Assembly (NCBI GenBank): GCA_910577405.1
Contig: CAJTMG010000011.1
Span: 20,743-84,742 of the forward strand
Reading direction: 5' to 3'
Length of the DNA: 64,000 nt
Source of the DNA: an uncultured Oscillibacter sp.
GTDB taxonomy: Bacteria; Bacillota; Clostridia; Oscillospirales; Oscillospiraceae
The first letter of the stretch is position 1. Every line of letters starts with the position of its first letter. Shown here one piece after another: positions 17,230 through 26,292 of the stretch. The position numbers and the translations under genes were made by a program. Below the pieces are notes generated by a model that was not told the DNA's origin, searched no databases, and saw nothing but the letters and a program-made list of their open reading frames with translations.

Positions 17230-18167
17230 TTCTGTTGCTGCAATATATGCTGATATTCGCCTCGGTTTTGATGCTGGTAGCGTTAGGGGGCTGTTTTTCG
17301 GAGCATTCCGGAGTAATCAACATCGGTCTGGAGGGCATCATGGTGATGGGCGCTCTGGGCGGTGCGCTGATGATGAAGTTTCTTCCTGAGAGCACGCCGG
17401 CGATTGGGATTATCGTGCTGGTCGTGCTGGCGGCGATACTGCTGGGGGTGATTTATTCGCTGCTTCTGGCTGTAGCGGCGGTGAATTTCAAAGCAGATCA
17501 GACGCTTGTGGGCACGGCAATGAACCTGCTGGGCACGGCGGCGGCTACGGTATTTGTAAAGGCGATGAACACCGCGGAGAGCGTAGACAACGTGTCGTCA
17601 ACGATACAATATATCAGCGCGAAGAAAGCGTTCATTGTGAATATCGGGAGCTTTGAATTCAACTGGTTCATGCTGCTGGCGTTGATTGCGCTGATTGGGT
17701 CATACATCACGCTGTACAAGACGCGGTTTGGCCTGCGGCTGATGGCGTGCGGCGAGCATCCCCAGGCGGCGGACAGCGTGGGCATCAATGTGTACAGGAT
17801 GCGATACGCGGGTGTGCTGATATCGGGAATGCTTGGCGGACTGGGCGGCATTGTGTACATCACGGCCGGTGTGAGCGAATGGAAATTTGAGAACGGCGTG
17901 GCAGGCTTTGGGTTCCTTGCGCTGGCGGTGATGATATTCGGCCAATGGAAGCCCACGAGAATCGCGCTGGCTGCATTGCTGTTCGGATTCTTCCGCGCGC
18001 TGGGCAATGTGTACACAGGCTTTGACTTCCTGAAAGCGCTGAATCTGCCGGGTTCGATCTACAATATGCTGCCATATATCATTTCGCTGGTAGTATTGGC
18101 GTTCACGTCGAAGAAATCCCGCGCGCCGAAGGCCGAAGGCATCCCCTACGACAAAGGCCAGCGGTAA
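17226..18167 (+). CDS. ABC importer permease 2 (nucleoside type, NupC/YufQ-like)
   Basis: Partner permease of 313 residues. It has the family pattern GGCFSEHSGVINIGLEGIMV near the start, repeated membrane segments, and the coupling helix region FGLRLMACGEHPQAADSVGI. It starts within the last codons of permease 1, making a heterodimeric pore. The operon ends 20 bases later at a terminator. Order binding protein, ATPase, permease, permease is the usual one for this importer class. Confidence 0.93.
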   Translation: MILLLQYMLIFASVLMLVALGGCFSEHSGVINIGLEGIMVMGALGGALMMKFLPESTPAIGIIVLVVLAAILLGVIYSLLLAVAAVNFKADQTLVGTAMNLLGTAAATVFVKAMNTAESVDNVSSTIQYISAKKAFIVNIGSFEFNWFMLLALIALIGSYITLYKTRFGLRLMACGEHPQAADSVGINVYRMRYAGVLISGMLGGLGGIVYITAGVSEWKFENGVAGFGFLALAVMIFGQWKPTRIALAALLFGFFRALGNVYTGFDFLKALNLPGSIYNMLPYIISLVVLAFTSKKSRAPKAEGIPYDKGQR

Positions 18168-18187
18168 GAGCGCAAACGGGCAAAAAA

Positions 18188-18222
18188 AGCACCCTCTGTC
18201 AGGCAAAGGCAGAGGGTGTTTC
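18188..18222 (+). terminator. Terminator of the nucleoside importer operon
   Basis: CACCCTCTG (18190-18198) pairs with CAGAGGGTG (18210-18218), followed by TTTCTATT. An A run precedes it, so it may also serve the convergent recD2 transcript. Confidence 0.88.
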
Positions 18223-18371
18223 TATTCTATATCAGGAACGGGGGCAAAGCTGTCGTGGAAGAGGATTTCTCCATAAGCGGGTTCCCAATCGGCAGCATAG
18301 TTAAGCCAATTAAATCAAATTCTCACTCATGGGATAGTTTGCAGCAAATCTCTGTTCATTTGTTTCCGCGT

Positions 18372-20570
18372 TCACTCGTGCATCAGCCTCCATTTTAATC
18401 CGGAGTAACGCCTCTGTTGTTTGTCGTTAGCGGCCATAGAGCGGACGGCGGAATCATCCCCGACGGTAATCAGGAGTTCCTTTGCGCGGGTAAGGGCGGT
18501 ATAGAGGACGCCGCGGACCATAAGGGAAGAAGCGGCAGGCATTGCGGCGAAGACGACGGCTCTGTACTCGCTGCCCTGGGCCTTATGAACGGTCTGAGCA
18601 TAAGCGAGGTCGATTTCGGAGAGCTGTTCGAGGGTATAGACGGCGTGTCTTCCATCGAAATCCAGCTCCAGGATCTCGCCGGACTCATCGATCTGGACAA
18701 TTTTGCCCACATCGCCGTTAAACATACCAGCGCCTGCGGAGCCGTCCTGTTTTTCCCAGATCACGTCGTAATCATTTCTTGTCTGCATAATCCGGTCGCC
18801 TGTGCGGAAGGTGCGTTCGCCCCAATGGATTTCCCGTTTTTCTTTAGCCGGCGGGTTCAGGGCATTCTGAAGGAGCCTGTTCAGGTTTATCGTCCCGGCA
18901 GGACCCTTTCTGGTAGGGGTCAGCACTTGAATCTGGTCAGCCGGGACGTGCATATTTTTCGGCAGTCTGGTCTGGCAAAGCTCAACGATGGTATTGACGG
19001 CACGCTCAGGGTCCCTGCGGCAGAGGAAGAAGAAGTCGCCCTGATTATTGGCGAAATCCGGCGGGTTTCCGAGGTTGACGGCATGGGCGTTCCGGATAAT
19101 AGCGGAGCGTTCTGCCTGTCTGAAAACGTCCCGGAGGAAGATGGTTTCAACGCAGCCGGAACGGATCAGATCAGAGAAGACGTTGCCCGCGCCGACAGAA
19201 GGGAGCTGATCCGCGTCGCCCACAAGGATAAGCCTGGTTCCCGGTTTCAGGGCGCGAAGGAGGGCGGCGAAGAGCGGCAGGTCGACCATAGACATTTCGT
19301 CGACGATCACAGCGTCCGCGTCCAAGGGTTCCTTTTCGGATTTGGCGAAGGTCACCTGTTTGGAAGCCTTGTTCCAGTTCATGCCAAGGAGCCTGTGGAT
19401 GGTTTGCGCGTCCATACCGGTCAATTCATTCATCCGTTTTGCGGCCCGGCCGGTAGGAGCTGCAAGGACGATATCGAGGCCCATTCTCTGGAAGAGCGCG
19501 ACGATGGCCCGGACGGTGGTCGTTTTGCCGGTACCCGGCCCGCCGGTCAGGATGAGGACTCCGGCTTCTGCGGCAAGTTCAGCGGCACGTTTTTGGAGCG
19601 GCGCGTATGTAATGCCGAGGTTTTTCTGCAAATCTTCCAAGATCCTGTCGATCTGAAGCGGGAGTTCCGGCGGCGTGTTCAGGAGCGCGTTGAGGCGGGC
19701 CTTAACGGAGGATTCCGCGTCCCAGAGCCGCCGGAGGTAGCAGGCGTCGACGTTGGCCACCCGGTGCTGAACGACGTCTCCCCGTGTAATCAGAGCGTCC
19801 AGGGCGTTTTCAGGCAGATCAGGCCCGCAGTGAAGGAGCTGAGCGGTAGCGGCGATCAATTTCGGACGCGGCAGGAAGACATGACCATTCCGTTCGTTAT
19901 GGGAGAGTTCAAAGCAGACGGCGGCCTGAACTCTCTGCGCGCTGTCTTCCGGGCAGCCCAGGCTAAGGGCGATTTCGTCGGTCACCGAGAATTGCACGCC
20001 GCAGTCGTCGGAGGAAAGGACGTAAGGATTACTGCGGATCACCTCCAGCGCGGCGGTCCCGAACTGCTGTCGGAGCTGCACAGCGAGGACAGGGGGCAGG
20101 CTGTATCGTGCCAGGAACGCCATCAGCCGCCGCAGGCCCATATGGTGCAGGAAATTCTCGGCAATCTGCTGGGCCTTACGCTGTGTAACTCCTTTGATTT
20201 GGGCCAGGCGTTCCGGTTCCCGCTCCAGGATATCGAAGGTATCAACGCCGAAGGCATCGACGATTCTCTGAGCGGTTGCGGGCCCGATGCCCTTACAGAT
20301 ACCGGAGGAAAGGTAGCTGAAGATTTCGTCCTCATCCTCCGGGAGGGAGCGTTCAAGTTCAAGGACTTTCAGCTGTTCGCCGTGCTGAGGATGCTGTTCC
20401 ATGATGCCGGAGACAGACAGGTGTTCCCCGGGCGCGACGCAGGGAATGCAGCCGACGACGGTAACGACCTCGCCCTCTTCGGTAAGCAGGCGCAGGACGG
20501 TGTAACCATTTTCGGGATTTTGGAAAATCAGGCTATGTACGGTACCATCCTGATAAATGAGTTCCTCCAT
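18372..20570 (-). CDS. recD2: RecD2-type ATP-dependent DNA helicase
   Basis: A 5'-to-3' superfamily 1B helicase acting in DNA repair, without RecBC partners. The 732 residues show an N-terminal beta-domain (GTVHSLIFQNPENGYTVLRL), a helix-hairpin-helix region (FSYLSSGICKGIGPATAQRI, KGVTQRKAQQI), Walker A LTGGPGTGKTTT, Walker B VIVDEMSMVD, motif III LVGDADQLPSVG, and the C-terminal motif DLAYAQTVHKAQGSEY. The start follows GAGGACG. The gene is 115 bases downstream of a small membrane-protein gene. Confidence 0.96.
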   Translation of the reverse strand: MEELIYQDGTVHSLIFQNPENGYTVLRLLTEEGEVVTVVGCIPCVAPGEHLSVSGIMEQHPQHGEQLKVLELERSLPEDEDEIFSYLSSGICKGIGPATAQRIVDAFGVDTFDILEREPERLAQIKGVTQRKAQQIAENFLHHMGLRRLMAFLARYSLPPVLAVQLRQQFGTAALEVIRSNPYVLSSDDCGVQFSVTDEIALSLGCPEDSAQRVQAAVCFELSHNERNGHVFLPRPKLIAATAQLLHCGPDLPENALDALITRGDVVQHRVANVDACYLRRLWDAESSVKARLNALLNTPPELPLQIDRILEDLQKNLGITYAPLQKRAAELAAEAGVLILTGGPGTGKTTTVRAIVALFQRMGLDIVLAAPTGRAAKRMNELTGMDAQTIHRLLGMNWNKASKQVTFAKSEKEPLDADAVIVDEMSMVDLPLFAALLRALKPGTRLILVGDADQLPSVGAGNVFSDLIRSGCVETIFLRDVFRQAERSAIIRNAHAVNLGNPPDFANNQGDFFFLCRRDPERAVNTIVELCQTRLPKNMHVPADQIQVLTPTRKGPAGTINLNRLLQNALNPPAKEKREIHWGERTFRTGDRIMQTRNDYDVIWEKQDGSAGAGMFNGDVGKIVQIDESGEILELDFDGRHAVYTLEQLSEIDLAYAQTVHKAQGSEYRAVVFAAMPAASSLMVRGVLYTALTRAKELLITVGDDSAVRSMAANDKQQRRYSGLKWRLMHE

Positions 20571-20685
20571 GAAACGTCCTCTTTTCTGAAAAACTTTAGA
20601 ACCGGCGATAAAAACGGGGCAGATTTACAGTCTTTTGGGGAAGAGCGCTCCCGAATCATTTGAAATGGGGATGAATCCGAAGGAA

Positions 20686-21000
20686 TCAGCGTTCCCCGGC
20701 GGATACGAGCACGGCGTTTTTCTCACGGTCGGCCAGGTACTGGGCCAGATGTCGTGCGTCGCTGGTCAGGCCATGGTCCTCCAGCACGATTTTGGAGCCA
20801 GGCAAAGCGGACTGGATTCGTCTGAGTTCCCGCACATCGGCTTCCATGGCAAGGGCCTCCCCCTGGAGCGGAAGCACGAGCAGGAGACCTGGAATTGCGG
20901 TCCGGCCAACGCGGAGGAAGGTACTGCCCACAACCCAGACAATGGTAGTAAGACCGACGGCAGAAAGGAAAGCAAGAATGCCGTCCTGTAAAAGAAGCAT
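20686..21000 (-). CDS. Small membrane-anchored protein of unknown function (104 aa)
   Basis: I do not recognise the family. The product has one or two N-terminal membrane segments (MLLLQDGILAFLSAVGLTTI onward to about residue 45) and a cytoplasmic-looking helical tail with EADVRELRRIQSALPGSKIV and HLAQYLADREKNAVLVSAGE. The ATG at 21000 is seven bases after GAGGTG; an in-frame GTG nine bases upstream overlaps that site. It lies between ybeY and recD2 on the same strand. A weak start elsewhere or a lineage-specific protein are the alternatives. Confidence 0.62.
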   Translation of the reverse strand: MLLLQDGILAFLSAVGLTTIVWVVGSTFLRVGRTAIPGLLLVLPLQGEALAMEADVRELRRIQSALPGSKIVLEDHGLTSDARHLAQYLADREKNAVLVSAGER

Positions 21001-21219
21001 AGCAATCACCTCGCACCAGCCTATGCGCGGCGGAGGTCAAGTGTGCGGCCCCGTATCAAGCCGCAGGGGGATTTCCATCTGCAAGCGGACGAGACCGGCC
21101 CCGGGACGGCGGCAAGTTTCTGGAAGACACAGGAATTCACGGCAGTCCAAGGCGTTCATGCTGGGTGTAAAGACGGGGAAAGGGCTGTCGCGGCGCAAAC
21201 CGGATCTGTGATATAGATT

Positions 21220-21708
21220 TTATCGGATAACGTCCAGTTTTTCAAGGATTTCCTCTTCTTTTGCGCGCATCTGGGCTTTCTGAGGGCCTTCGTCAAGGTG
21301 ATCGTAGCCAAGGAGATGGAGGACGGAATGAACCGTCAGATAAGCGAGTTCGCGCCGGTTGGAATGTCCGTATTCCTTGGCTTGAGCGGCGGCGCGTTCC
21401 AGGGAAACGACCATATCGCCCAAGGGGACCAGGCCGGAACCGGGGTCGGCGTCGGCGGGTTCCGGGAGGGCGCCGGGCCGGAGGTCGAAGGCCGGGAAGC
21501 TGAGCACGTCGGTAGGCCGGTCAATCCCCCGCTGTTCCCGGTTCAGTTCATGGATACGCGCGTCATTGGTCAGGAGCACGTCGACCTCACAGGGGAAGTC
21601 CACGCCCTCCGCGGCCAGCGCTGTACGAATGACTTTCCGGACAAAGGCCTTCCGTTCATCGCCGACGCCGGGAATATCCGCGGTCACAGGAATATAATGG
21701 CGTTTCAT
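21220..21708 (-). CDS. ybeY: YbeY endoribonuclease, rRNA maturation factor
   Basis: Zinc-dependent single-strand endoribonuclease needed for 16S rRNA 3'-end maturation and ribosome quality control. The 162 residues include LLTNDARIHELNREQRG, the substrate motif TDVLSFP and the metal-binding HSVLHLLGYDH (HxxxHxxxxxH). An insertion of about ten Pro/Ala/Asp residues follows the DVLSFP region. The start overlaps the phoH stop by four bases, the conserved phoH-ybeY pair. Confidence 0.96.
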   Translation of the reverse strand: MKRHYIPVTADIPGVGDERKAFVRKVIRTALAAEGVDFPCEVDVLLTNDARIHELNREQRGIDRPTDVLSFPAFDLRPGALPEPADADPGSGLVPLGDMVVSLERAAAQAKEYGHSNRRELAYLTVHSVLHLLGYDHLDEGPQKAQMRAKEEEILEKLDVIR

Positions 21709-22670
21709 TTCCGCTTGTCCCTCCGTTTCTCGTAATCCTCATAAGCCTGCACAATCCGCTGGACCATCACATGACGCACCACGTCGGAATTTGTCAGCTC
21801 GCAGATCCCCACGCCCTCCACATACCGCAGGACCCGCATCGCCTCTTTCAGACCGGAGGTCTTGCCGTCCGGGAGGTCGATCTGTGTCGCGTCGCCTGTG
21901 ATGACGATTTTGGAGCCGAAGCCCAACCGGGTCAGGAACATTTTCATCTGTTCCCGGCTGGTATTCTGTGCCTCGTCCAGGATAATGAAGCTGTCGTCAA
22001 GGGTTCGACCGCGCATATAGGCCAGGGGCGCCACCTCAATATTTCCGCGTTCCAGGTATTTCTGATAAGTTTCCGCGCCCAGCATATCGAAGAGGGCGTC
22101 GTAGAGGGGCCGGAGGTAGGGGTCGACCTTGGACTGCAAATCCCCCGGCAGGAAGCCCAGGCGTTCACCGGCTTCCACGGCGGGCCGGGTCAGGATAATC
22201 CGGTTCACCTGCTTATTCCGGAAGGCCATGACCGCAGCGGCAACGGCAAGGTAAGTCTTACCGGTACCGGCAGGCCCTACGCCGATGGTAACGGTATTTT
22301 TGAGGACGGAAGCAATATAATCCTTCTGTCCCACGGTTTTGGGTTTGATCGGGCGGCCTTTGGCGGAGATACAGAGCACGTCGCCGGTAAGCTCCGCGAT
22401 TTTCTCTTCCTTTCCGGCTCTGACCATACTGATGACGTAACGGACATTCTGTTCATTGAGGACTTCGCCGCTGGAAGAGAGGGTCAGAAGGGCTTGAATA
22501 GACTTGCAGGCAAGGGAGACGTTTTCCTCGCCGCCCTCCACCCGCAGTTCGCCCTCCCGATTGACGACGGTGACTTCAAATTCGTGTTCCAGGAGACGGA
22601 TATTTTCGTCAAAGGAGCCGAAAAGATTAACAACCTGTTCCAGGCGTTCGATGCTGATTCTCTGTTCCAA
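21705..22670 (-). CDS. phoH: PhoH-family ATPase
   Basis: Cytoplasmic P-loop ATPase linked to RNA metabolism, co-transcribed with ybeY in most Firmicutes. 321 residues: an N-terminal KH-like region (about 1-110), Walker A VGPAGTGKTYLAVAAA, Walker B SFIILDEAQNTS and the sensor segment KIVITGDATQIDLP. The start is a TTG at 22670 with GGAGTG about eight bases before it; no ATG is available. yqfD and yqfC lie upstream, the same order as in Bacillus. Confidence 0.95.
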   Translation of the reverse strand: MEQRISIERLEQVVNLFGSFDENIRLLEHEFEVTVVNREGELRVEGGEENVSLACKSIQALLTLSSSGEVLNEQNVRYVISMVRAGKEEKIAELTGDVLCISAKGRPIKPKTVGQKDYIASVLKNTVTIGVGPAGTGKTYLAVAAAVMAFRNKQVNRIILTRPAVEAGERLGFLPGDLQSKVDPYLRPLYDALFDMLGAETYQKYLERGNIEVAPLAYMRGRTLDDSFIILDEAQNTSREQMKMFLTRLGFGSKIVITGDATQIDLPDGKTSGLKEAMRVLRYVEGVGICELTNSDVVRHVMVQRIVQAYEDYEKRRDKRK

Positions 22671-22784
22671 AAAAGTTCACTCCAGTTTCATTCCGGGCCG
22701 TAAGGTTCCGGATTCTTTCGTATAATAGGGTACGCGGTTTTCCTCCAGCACGCCGCAGAAAGGAGAAGAAAATGTTTCTGAGTT

Positions 22785-23990
22785 TCACCCTGTGTTTTCG
22801 TTTTCGGAGCTTTCGGTATAGATGGGAGTAGAGACGCCGATTTCCTCCTGACATTCCGCGGAAAGGGTAACCAGGAGCAGGTCACCTTTCTGGCGGGAGG
22901 AACACAGGACGGAATTCACAACGCCGTAGGGGTCCACCATACTGTGCAGCTGCCGGGTCAGGAGGTCCTCAGCGGTTTTCTCTGCCTGTTCCGCGGTACG
23001 CTGTGCCGGGACGCGCTCATAAAATCGCCAGGTTTCCTGTACCAGGGTCACAGGCAGAGGCACGCCGAAAAAGGACAAAGGGTATCTGCTGGTTATTTTA
23101 TCATATTCTGCCCCTTCAATGCTACTGTTTGAGAAGAATTTTATGCGCCGTCCGCCAAAAATAACAGAAAACGCGTTTTTCTCCTTGAAATACTGCTTTT
23201 CGTATACTGTCAGAGGCATAGAAGCGGTAAGACGGTACCAAGTCCGGGCCTCGACCCTCCCCATACCGGCCAGAACCCGCGCGCCGTAGGTCCCTGTATC
23301 CTCCACGCCGGAAATAAGGAGCTGCCCCTTGGTGACGGCGGACCCCTGCATGACCTCCGCCACGCCGCCGATGGTCTGAACGTTCAGCACCAATCCCGCC
23401 CGCCGCGCCGTAAGGTTGGAAGGTTCCCGTTTATCGAGAAGCACCGGCGCGGGGACACGTTCCCGAACCTCCACGTTGGCGCGGCATCCGTAGACGCTGA
23501 CGGTGATCCAGCTCAATTCCGGAAGGTCCAGCAGCACATGATTCCGCAGGCTTTCATTTTCCAGGGCCATCCCGAAGGTGCCCAGCCCCACGCCGTTTTT
23601 CTCCAAGGCCCGCAGGATTTTTTCCGTCGGCACGTTCACATTGCCCTCCACGGAGAAATCCCAGATAAAGAAGGAGCCCAAAAACAGGCCCAGGACGCAG
23701 GCCACCAGTCCAAAGGCCAGGATCTGCCGGTGCCGGAAGCGGAGCAGGAAGTACGGCACGCCCTCCAGCCGCAGAATGGAGAGTGTGCAGTCCAGATTCC
23801 CGGCGTTCTGGCGGAGGATTTTCCAGTCCTTGCGGGAGAGGCGGCAGGAGAAAGCGGTGGGGGATTCCCATTGGAGGTCCCAGAAAGCCAAATCCCTTGC
23901 GCCGCAGAGGTTCAGTACCCGTTCCGGGAAGGCGCATTCCACCCGGATACGCACCTGACCCCGTGCGCGGTTAATGAAGCCCATCAGCAT
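22785..23990 (-). CDS. yqfD: Sporulation protein YqfD
   Basis: A mother-cell sporulation protein of unclear biochemical role, membrane-bound through one segment near residues 92-115 (ILAFGLVACVLGLFLGSFFI). The 401-residue protein has the family N-terminus GFINRARGQVRIRVECAFPE and a long extracytoplasmic part with several beta-strand repeats (VEGNVNVPTEKILRAL and others) typical of POTRA/FtsQ-like folds. I placed the start at 23990, seven bases after GGAGG, overlapping the end of yqfC by seven bases. Confidence 0.93.
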   Translation of the reverse strand: MLMGFINRARGQVRIRVECAFPERVLNLCGARDLAFWDLQWESPTAFSCRLSRKDWKILRQNAGNLDCTLSILRLEGVPYFLLRFRHRQILAFGLVACVLGLFLGSFFIWDFSVEGNVNVPTEKILRALEKNGVGLGTFGMALENESLRNHVLLDLPELSWITVSVYGCRANVEVRERVPAPVLLDKREPSNLTARRAGLVLNVQTIGGVAEVMQGSAVTKGQLLISGVEDTGTYGARVLAGMGRVEARTWYRLTASMPLTVYEKQYFKEKNAFSVIFGGRRIKFFSNSSIEGAEYDKITSRYPLSFFGVPLPVTLVQETWRFYERVPAQRTAEQAEKTAEDLLTRQLHSMVDPYGVVNSVLCSSRQKGDLLLVTLSAECQEEIGVSTPIYTESSENENTG

Positions 23991-24280
23991 GACGGCGCCT
24001 CCACCCACTCCACGCCGTCGATCTGACCGCCGATACGCAGCTCTTCCGCGGTCATGGCCATCAGGGTCAGCTTCCGGCCCCGGACACGGAGGACCCCGGC
24101 TGGTGTATTGGCGTCAATCTGCGTTTCACTGTAGGACAGCAGTCCAGTATGCCGTTCCAGATAGAGCTGCCGTCCGCCTACCATTTCCAGCCTGGGCAGG
24201 CCCGCAATGATATCCGCCGGCAGGTCGAACAGTTCCGCCACGGAACCCAGCATACCGCCATCCCTTCGATTTCGTTCCAT
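23984..24280 (-). CDS. yqfC: Sporulation protein YqfC
   Basis: A 98-residue soluble protein of the YabP/YqfC family. Family pattern: a LFDLPADIIAGLPRLEMVG segment, LYLERHTGLLSYSETQI, and a C-terminal GRKLTLMAMTAEELRIGG. The ATG at 24280 follows GAGGTG at eight bases; the frame is open further upstream but lacks a site. It is always next to yqfD in spore formers, which supports an endospore-forming host. In Bacillus yqfC is under sigma-E; I did not find a clear sigma-E promoter here. Confidence 0.92.
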   Translation of the reverse strand: MERNRRDGGMLGSVAELFDLPADIIAGLPRLEMVGGRQLYLERHTGLLSYSETQIDANTPAGVLRVRGRKLTLMAMTAEELRIGGQIDGVEWVEAPSC

Positions 24281-24382
24281 AGTCTTCACCTCAAACAAGC
24301 TATATGCGGCAGGGCGGAAAATTTTGCCTGTCCGATTCATGTCCCTGTTATTTGGCGCATAGGGATGAATGGGGTGATATGG

Positions 24383-25288
24383 ATGAAACATCGGGGCGAT
24401 CTATGCCTGATTCTCTGCGGCGTGCTGGTATGGTTTCTTGCGGATGCGGTACGGGTCCGGGCGGCGGCGGCGGAAGCGTTGGTATTTTGCGGGTCTGCGG
24501 TCATACCGGCATTGTTTCCGTTTCTGGCGGTGTCGGGACTGCTGATCTCGCTGGGCTTCGGGGAGTGGCTGGGTCCCCGGCTGGCAGGTCTGATGGCGCT
24601 GTACGATTTACCAGGGTCGGCAGGCTCGGCGCTGGTTCTGGGGCTGGCGGGGGGCTATCCGGTAGGGGCCAGGACTGCGGCGGACCTGTACCGTAAGGGC
24701 GCGCTGACAAGGGATGAGGCGGAACGTCTTTTGGGCTTCTGCAATAATTCCAACCCGGTGTTTCTGATCAGCGTGCTGGGAGCCGGGGTGTTCGGCAGTC
24801 TCCGCGTTGGCGTGTACCTCTGGCTGATTCATATTCTTTCCGCGCTTTTGACGGGCTTCTTCTTCCGGGGCCGGCGCGCTGTTCATCGGGCAGTACCGAA
24901 GACCCTGCCGTCCAAGGGCTTCGCCGCCGCGTTTGTGGAGGCCGTCGGGAACGCGGGAAACTCTATGGTGTCAATCTGCGCTTTTGTCGTCCTGTTCTAC
25001 GTGCTGGCCAGCCCCCTCGCCGCCCTCGGATGGCCTGCCGCTGCCCTGACCGGCTTCCTGGAGCTGTTCTCCCTCACGCCCCTGCTGTCCCCTGACCGCG
25101 CCGGGTTCCTGCTGGCCGCCGTCTGCTCGTCCTTCGGAGGCTTGTCCATCCTCTGCCAGACCGCCGCCGCCCTGGACAGCTCCGGCCTCTCCCTCAAGCC
25201 CTGTATCCTTGGGAAATGCTTGCAGGCCACTTTCGCCGCCGTTCTCTGCGGGATGCTCTTTCTTGCGGACGCTTTCCTGATTCCGTAA
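24383..25288 (+). CDS. ylbJ: Sporulation integral membrane protein YlbJ
   Basis: Membrane protein of the nucleoside-recognition (Gate) superfamily required for normal spore cortex formation. About 301 residues with eight or so membrane segments. Typical patches are CGSAVIPALFPFLAVSGLL, LGLAGGYPVGARTAADLYRK and LGFCNNSNPVFLISVLGAGV. I chose the ATG at 24383, after GGGGTGAT, though the frame is open some 80 codons upstream through the yqfC promoter region. Divergent from yqfC. Its last third is markedly C-rich compared with its first two thirds. Confidence 0.9.
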   Translation: MKHRGDLCLILCGVLVWFLADAVRVRAAAAEALVFCGSAVIPALFPFLAVSGLLISLGFGEWLGPRLAGLMALYDLPGSAGSALVLGLAGGYPVGARTAADLYRKGALTRDEAERLLGFCNNSNPVFLISVLGAGVFGSLRVGVYLWLIHILSALLTGFFFRGRRAVHRAVPKTLPSKGFAAAFVEAVGNAGNSMVSICAFVVLFYVLASPLAALGWPAAALTGFLELFSLTPLLSPDRAGFLLAAVCSSFGGLSILCQTAAALDSSGLSLKPCILGKCLQATFAAVLCGMLFLADAFLIP

Positions 25289-25389
25289 ATCATACAGGGT
25301 CAAACAGAATGTCCAGAGCTGAATATGACAGAATGGGCCCGCCGCTTATCAGTTCACAAAAAGACGGAGATTTTTATCGAAACAGACGC

Positions 25390-25418
25390 TTGACCTCTGC
25401 AAAAATTCGTTTTATAAT
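25390..25418 (+). promoter_or_regulatory. Sigma-A promoter of the SUKH-family gene
   Basis: TTGACC (25390-25395), a 17-base spacer, TATAAT (25413-25418), 46 bases before the start codon. Confidence 0.88.
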
Positions 25419-25463
25419 AGGCCTTACAGAAGAACAAACCCATCTGGAAGGAGACGGAAACAA

Positions 25464-26147
25464 ATGACAACCGCAAAAAACTATCTGGATATCCTGCGGG
25501 AGCGGGAACCGCAGCTTTGGCCGGGCGTGCCGGAGGCCTCAGCGCTTACAGAAGCGGATCTGCTGGAAATCGAAGCAGGTCTGGGGTATCGTCTGCCGGA
25601 GCCCTACCGCGAATTCCTGACGTGCTATAAAATGCCCCGGGATTTGACGGTTTTGGTCTCCTTCTGCGGCGATTCCTACGCGAACTCCTGGGACAGCACC
25701 TATTCCCGGGAAGAAAACGGCTATGTGCCCCGTCCGGAATCTGATATCGGACCCACAGCAGAATTCGAATGGCACAATATTCCAGGCGATACGGGCGCGG
25801 CGTTTCTGGAGGCCCTCAAGCGCGAACAGACGGCCGAAGAAGACTGCCCCTGTTTTCTGGAAGCGGGCTTTATACAGCTCGGCGAGGTTTTCGGCTACCT
25901 GACCTTTCTGGACCTTGTGAACGGCGGCGTGGTTACCATTCACGAGGAGGGCGTGTATGATATGCTTTCCGAGGGCGTGCAGGCGGACAGCAGAGAGGAA
26001 GTCCGGCGTTATATGGAATCATACCGGCTGTACATCTGCAAGAATTTCAGTGATTTCCTCCGGCTTCTCTGCACCGGCGACTACCTGGACGAGAACGAAG
26101 CCCGCTTCCCCTCCCCGGAAGAACTGGAGCAGTATTATCTGGATTAA
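25464..26147 (+). CDS. SMI1/KNR4 (SUKH) family protein
   Basis: 227 residues with the SUKH pattern: ALTEADLLEIEAGLGYRLPE, then PYREFLTCYK near residue 50, and a C-terminal ICKNFSDFLRLLCTGDYLDE. SUKH proteins often act as immunity proteins in contact-dependent toxin systems, but many are solitary with unknown roles. No toxin gene is adjacent, so I do not claim immunity. It is a single-gene unit with its own promoter and terminator. There is no signal peptide or membrane segment, so it is cytoplasmic. Confidence 0.8.
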   Translation: MTTAKNYLDILREREPQLWPGVPEASALTEADLLEIEAGLGYRLPEPYREFLTCYKMPRDLTVLVSFCGDSYANSWDSTYSREENGYVPRPESDIGPTAEFEWHNIPGDTGAAFLEALKREQTAEEDCPCFLEAGFIQLGEVFGYLTFLDLVNGGVVTIHEEGVYDMLSEGVQADSREEVRRYMESYRLYICKNFSDFLRLLCTGDYLDENEARFPSPEELEQYYLD

Positions 26148-26164
26148 CTCAGCTATTTTCCATA

Positions 26165-26208
26165 AAAACAGCTCTTTGGAGAACTCCGGAGGGCTGTTTT
26201 CTTTTTCC
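26165..26208 (+). terminator. Terminator after the SUKH-family gene
   Basis: AAAACAGCTCT (26165-26175) pairs with AGGGCTGTTTT (26190-26200); the loop itself contains GGAG/CTCC. A further T run follows. Confidence 0.85.
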
Positions 26209-26263
26209 GCTGGTTTTTTCGCCGGGGTTTTTCGGAATATTTTCAGGCGGGGCAAAAAAACTC

Positions 26264-26292
26264 TTGACAAGGAAAGTTGTCAGTGCTATACT
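26264..26292 (+). promoter_or_regulatory. Consensus promoter of the XRE-DUF3169 operon
   Basis: TTGACA (26264-26269), 17 bases, TATACT (26287-26292). The -35 hexamer lies inside the first operator-like repeat. Confidence 0.88.

Noticed and set aside
18216..18398. Plus-strand frame of 60 codons after the nucleoside importer
   Set aside because: It begins inside the terminator hairpin and overlaps the recD2 3' end.
18417..20663. Plus-strand open frame of 748 codons opposite recD2
   Set aside because: The minus-strand product has all helicase motifs. The plus frame shows no family features, and no start signal.
21037..21159. Minus-strand frame of 40 codons between ybeY and the small membrane-protein gene
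   Set aside because: No ribosome site before its ATG and no recognisable features, so I left it out although it could be a microprotein.
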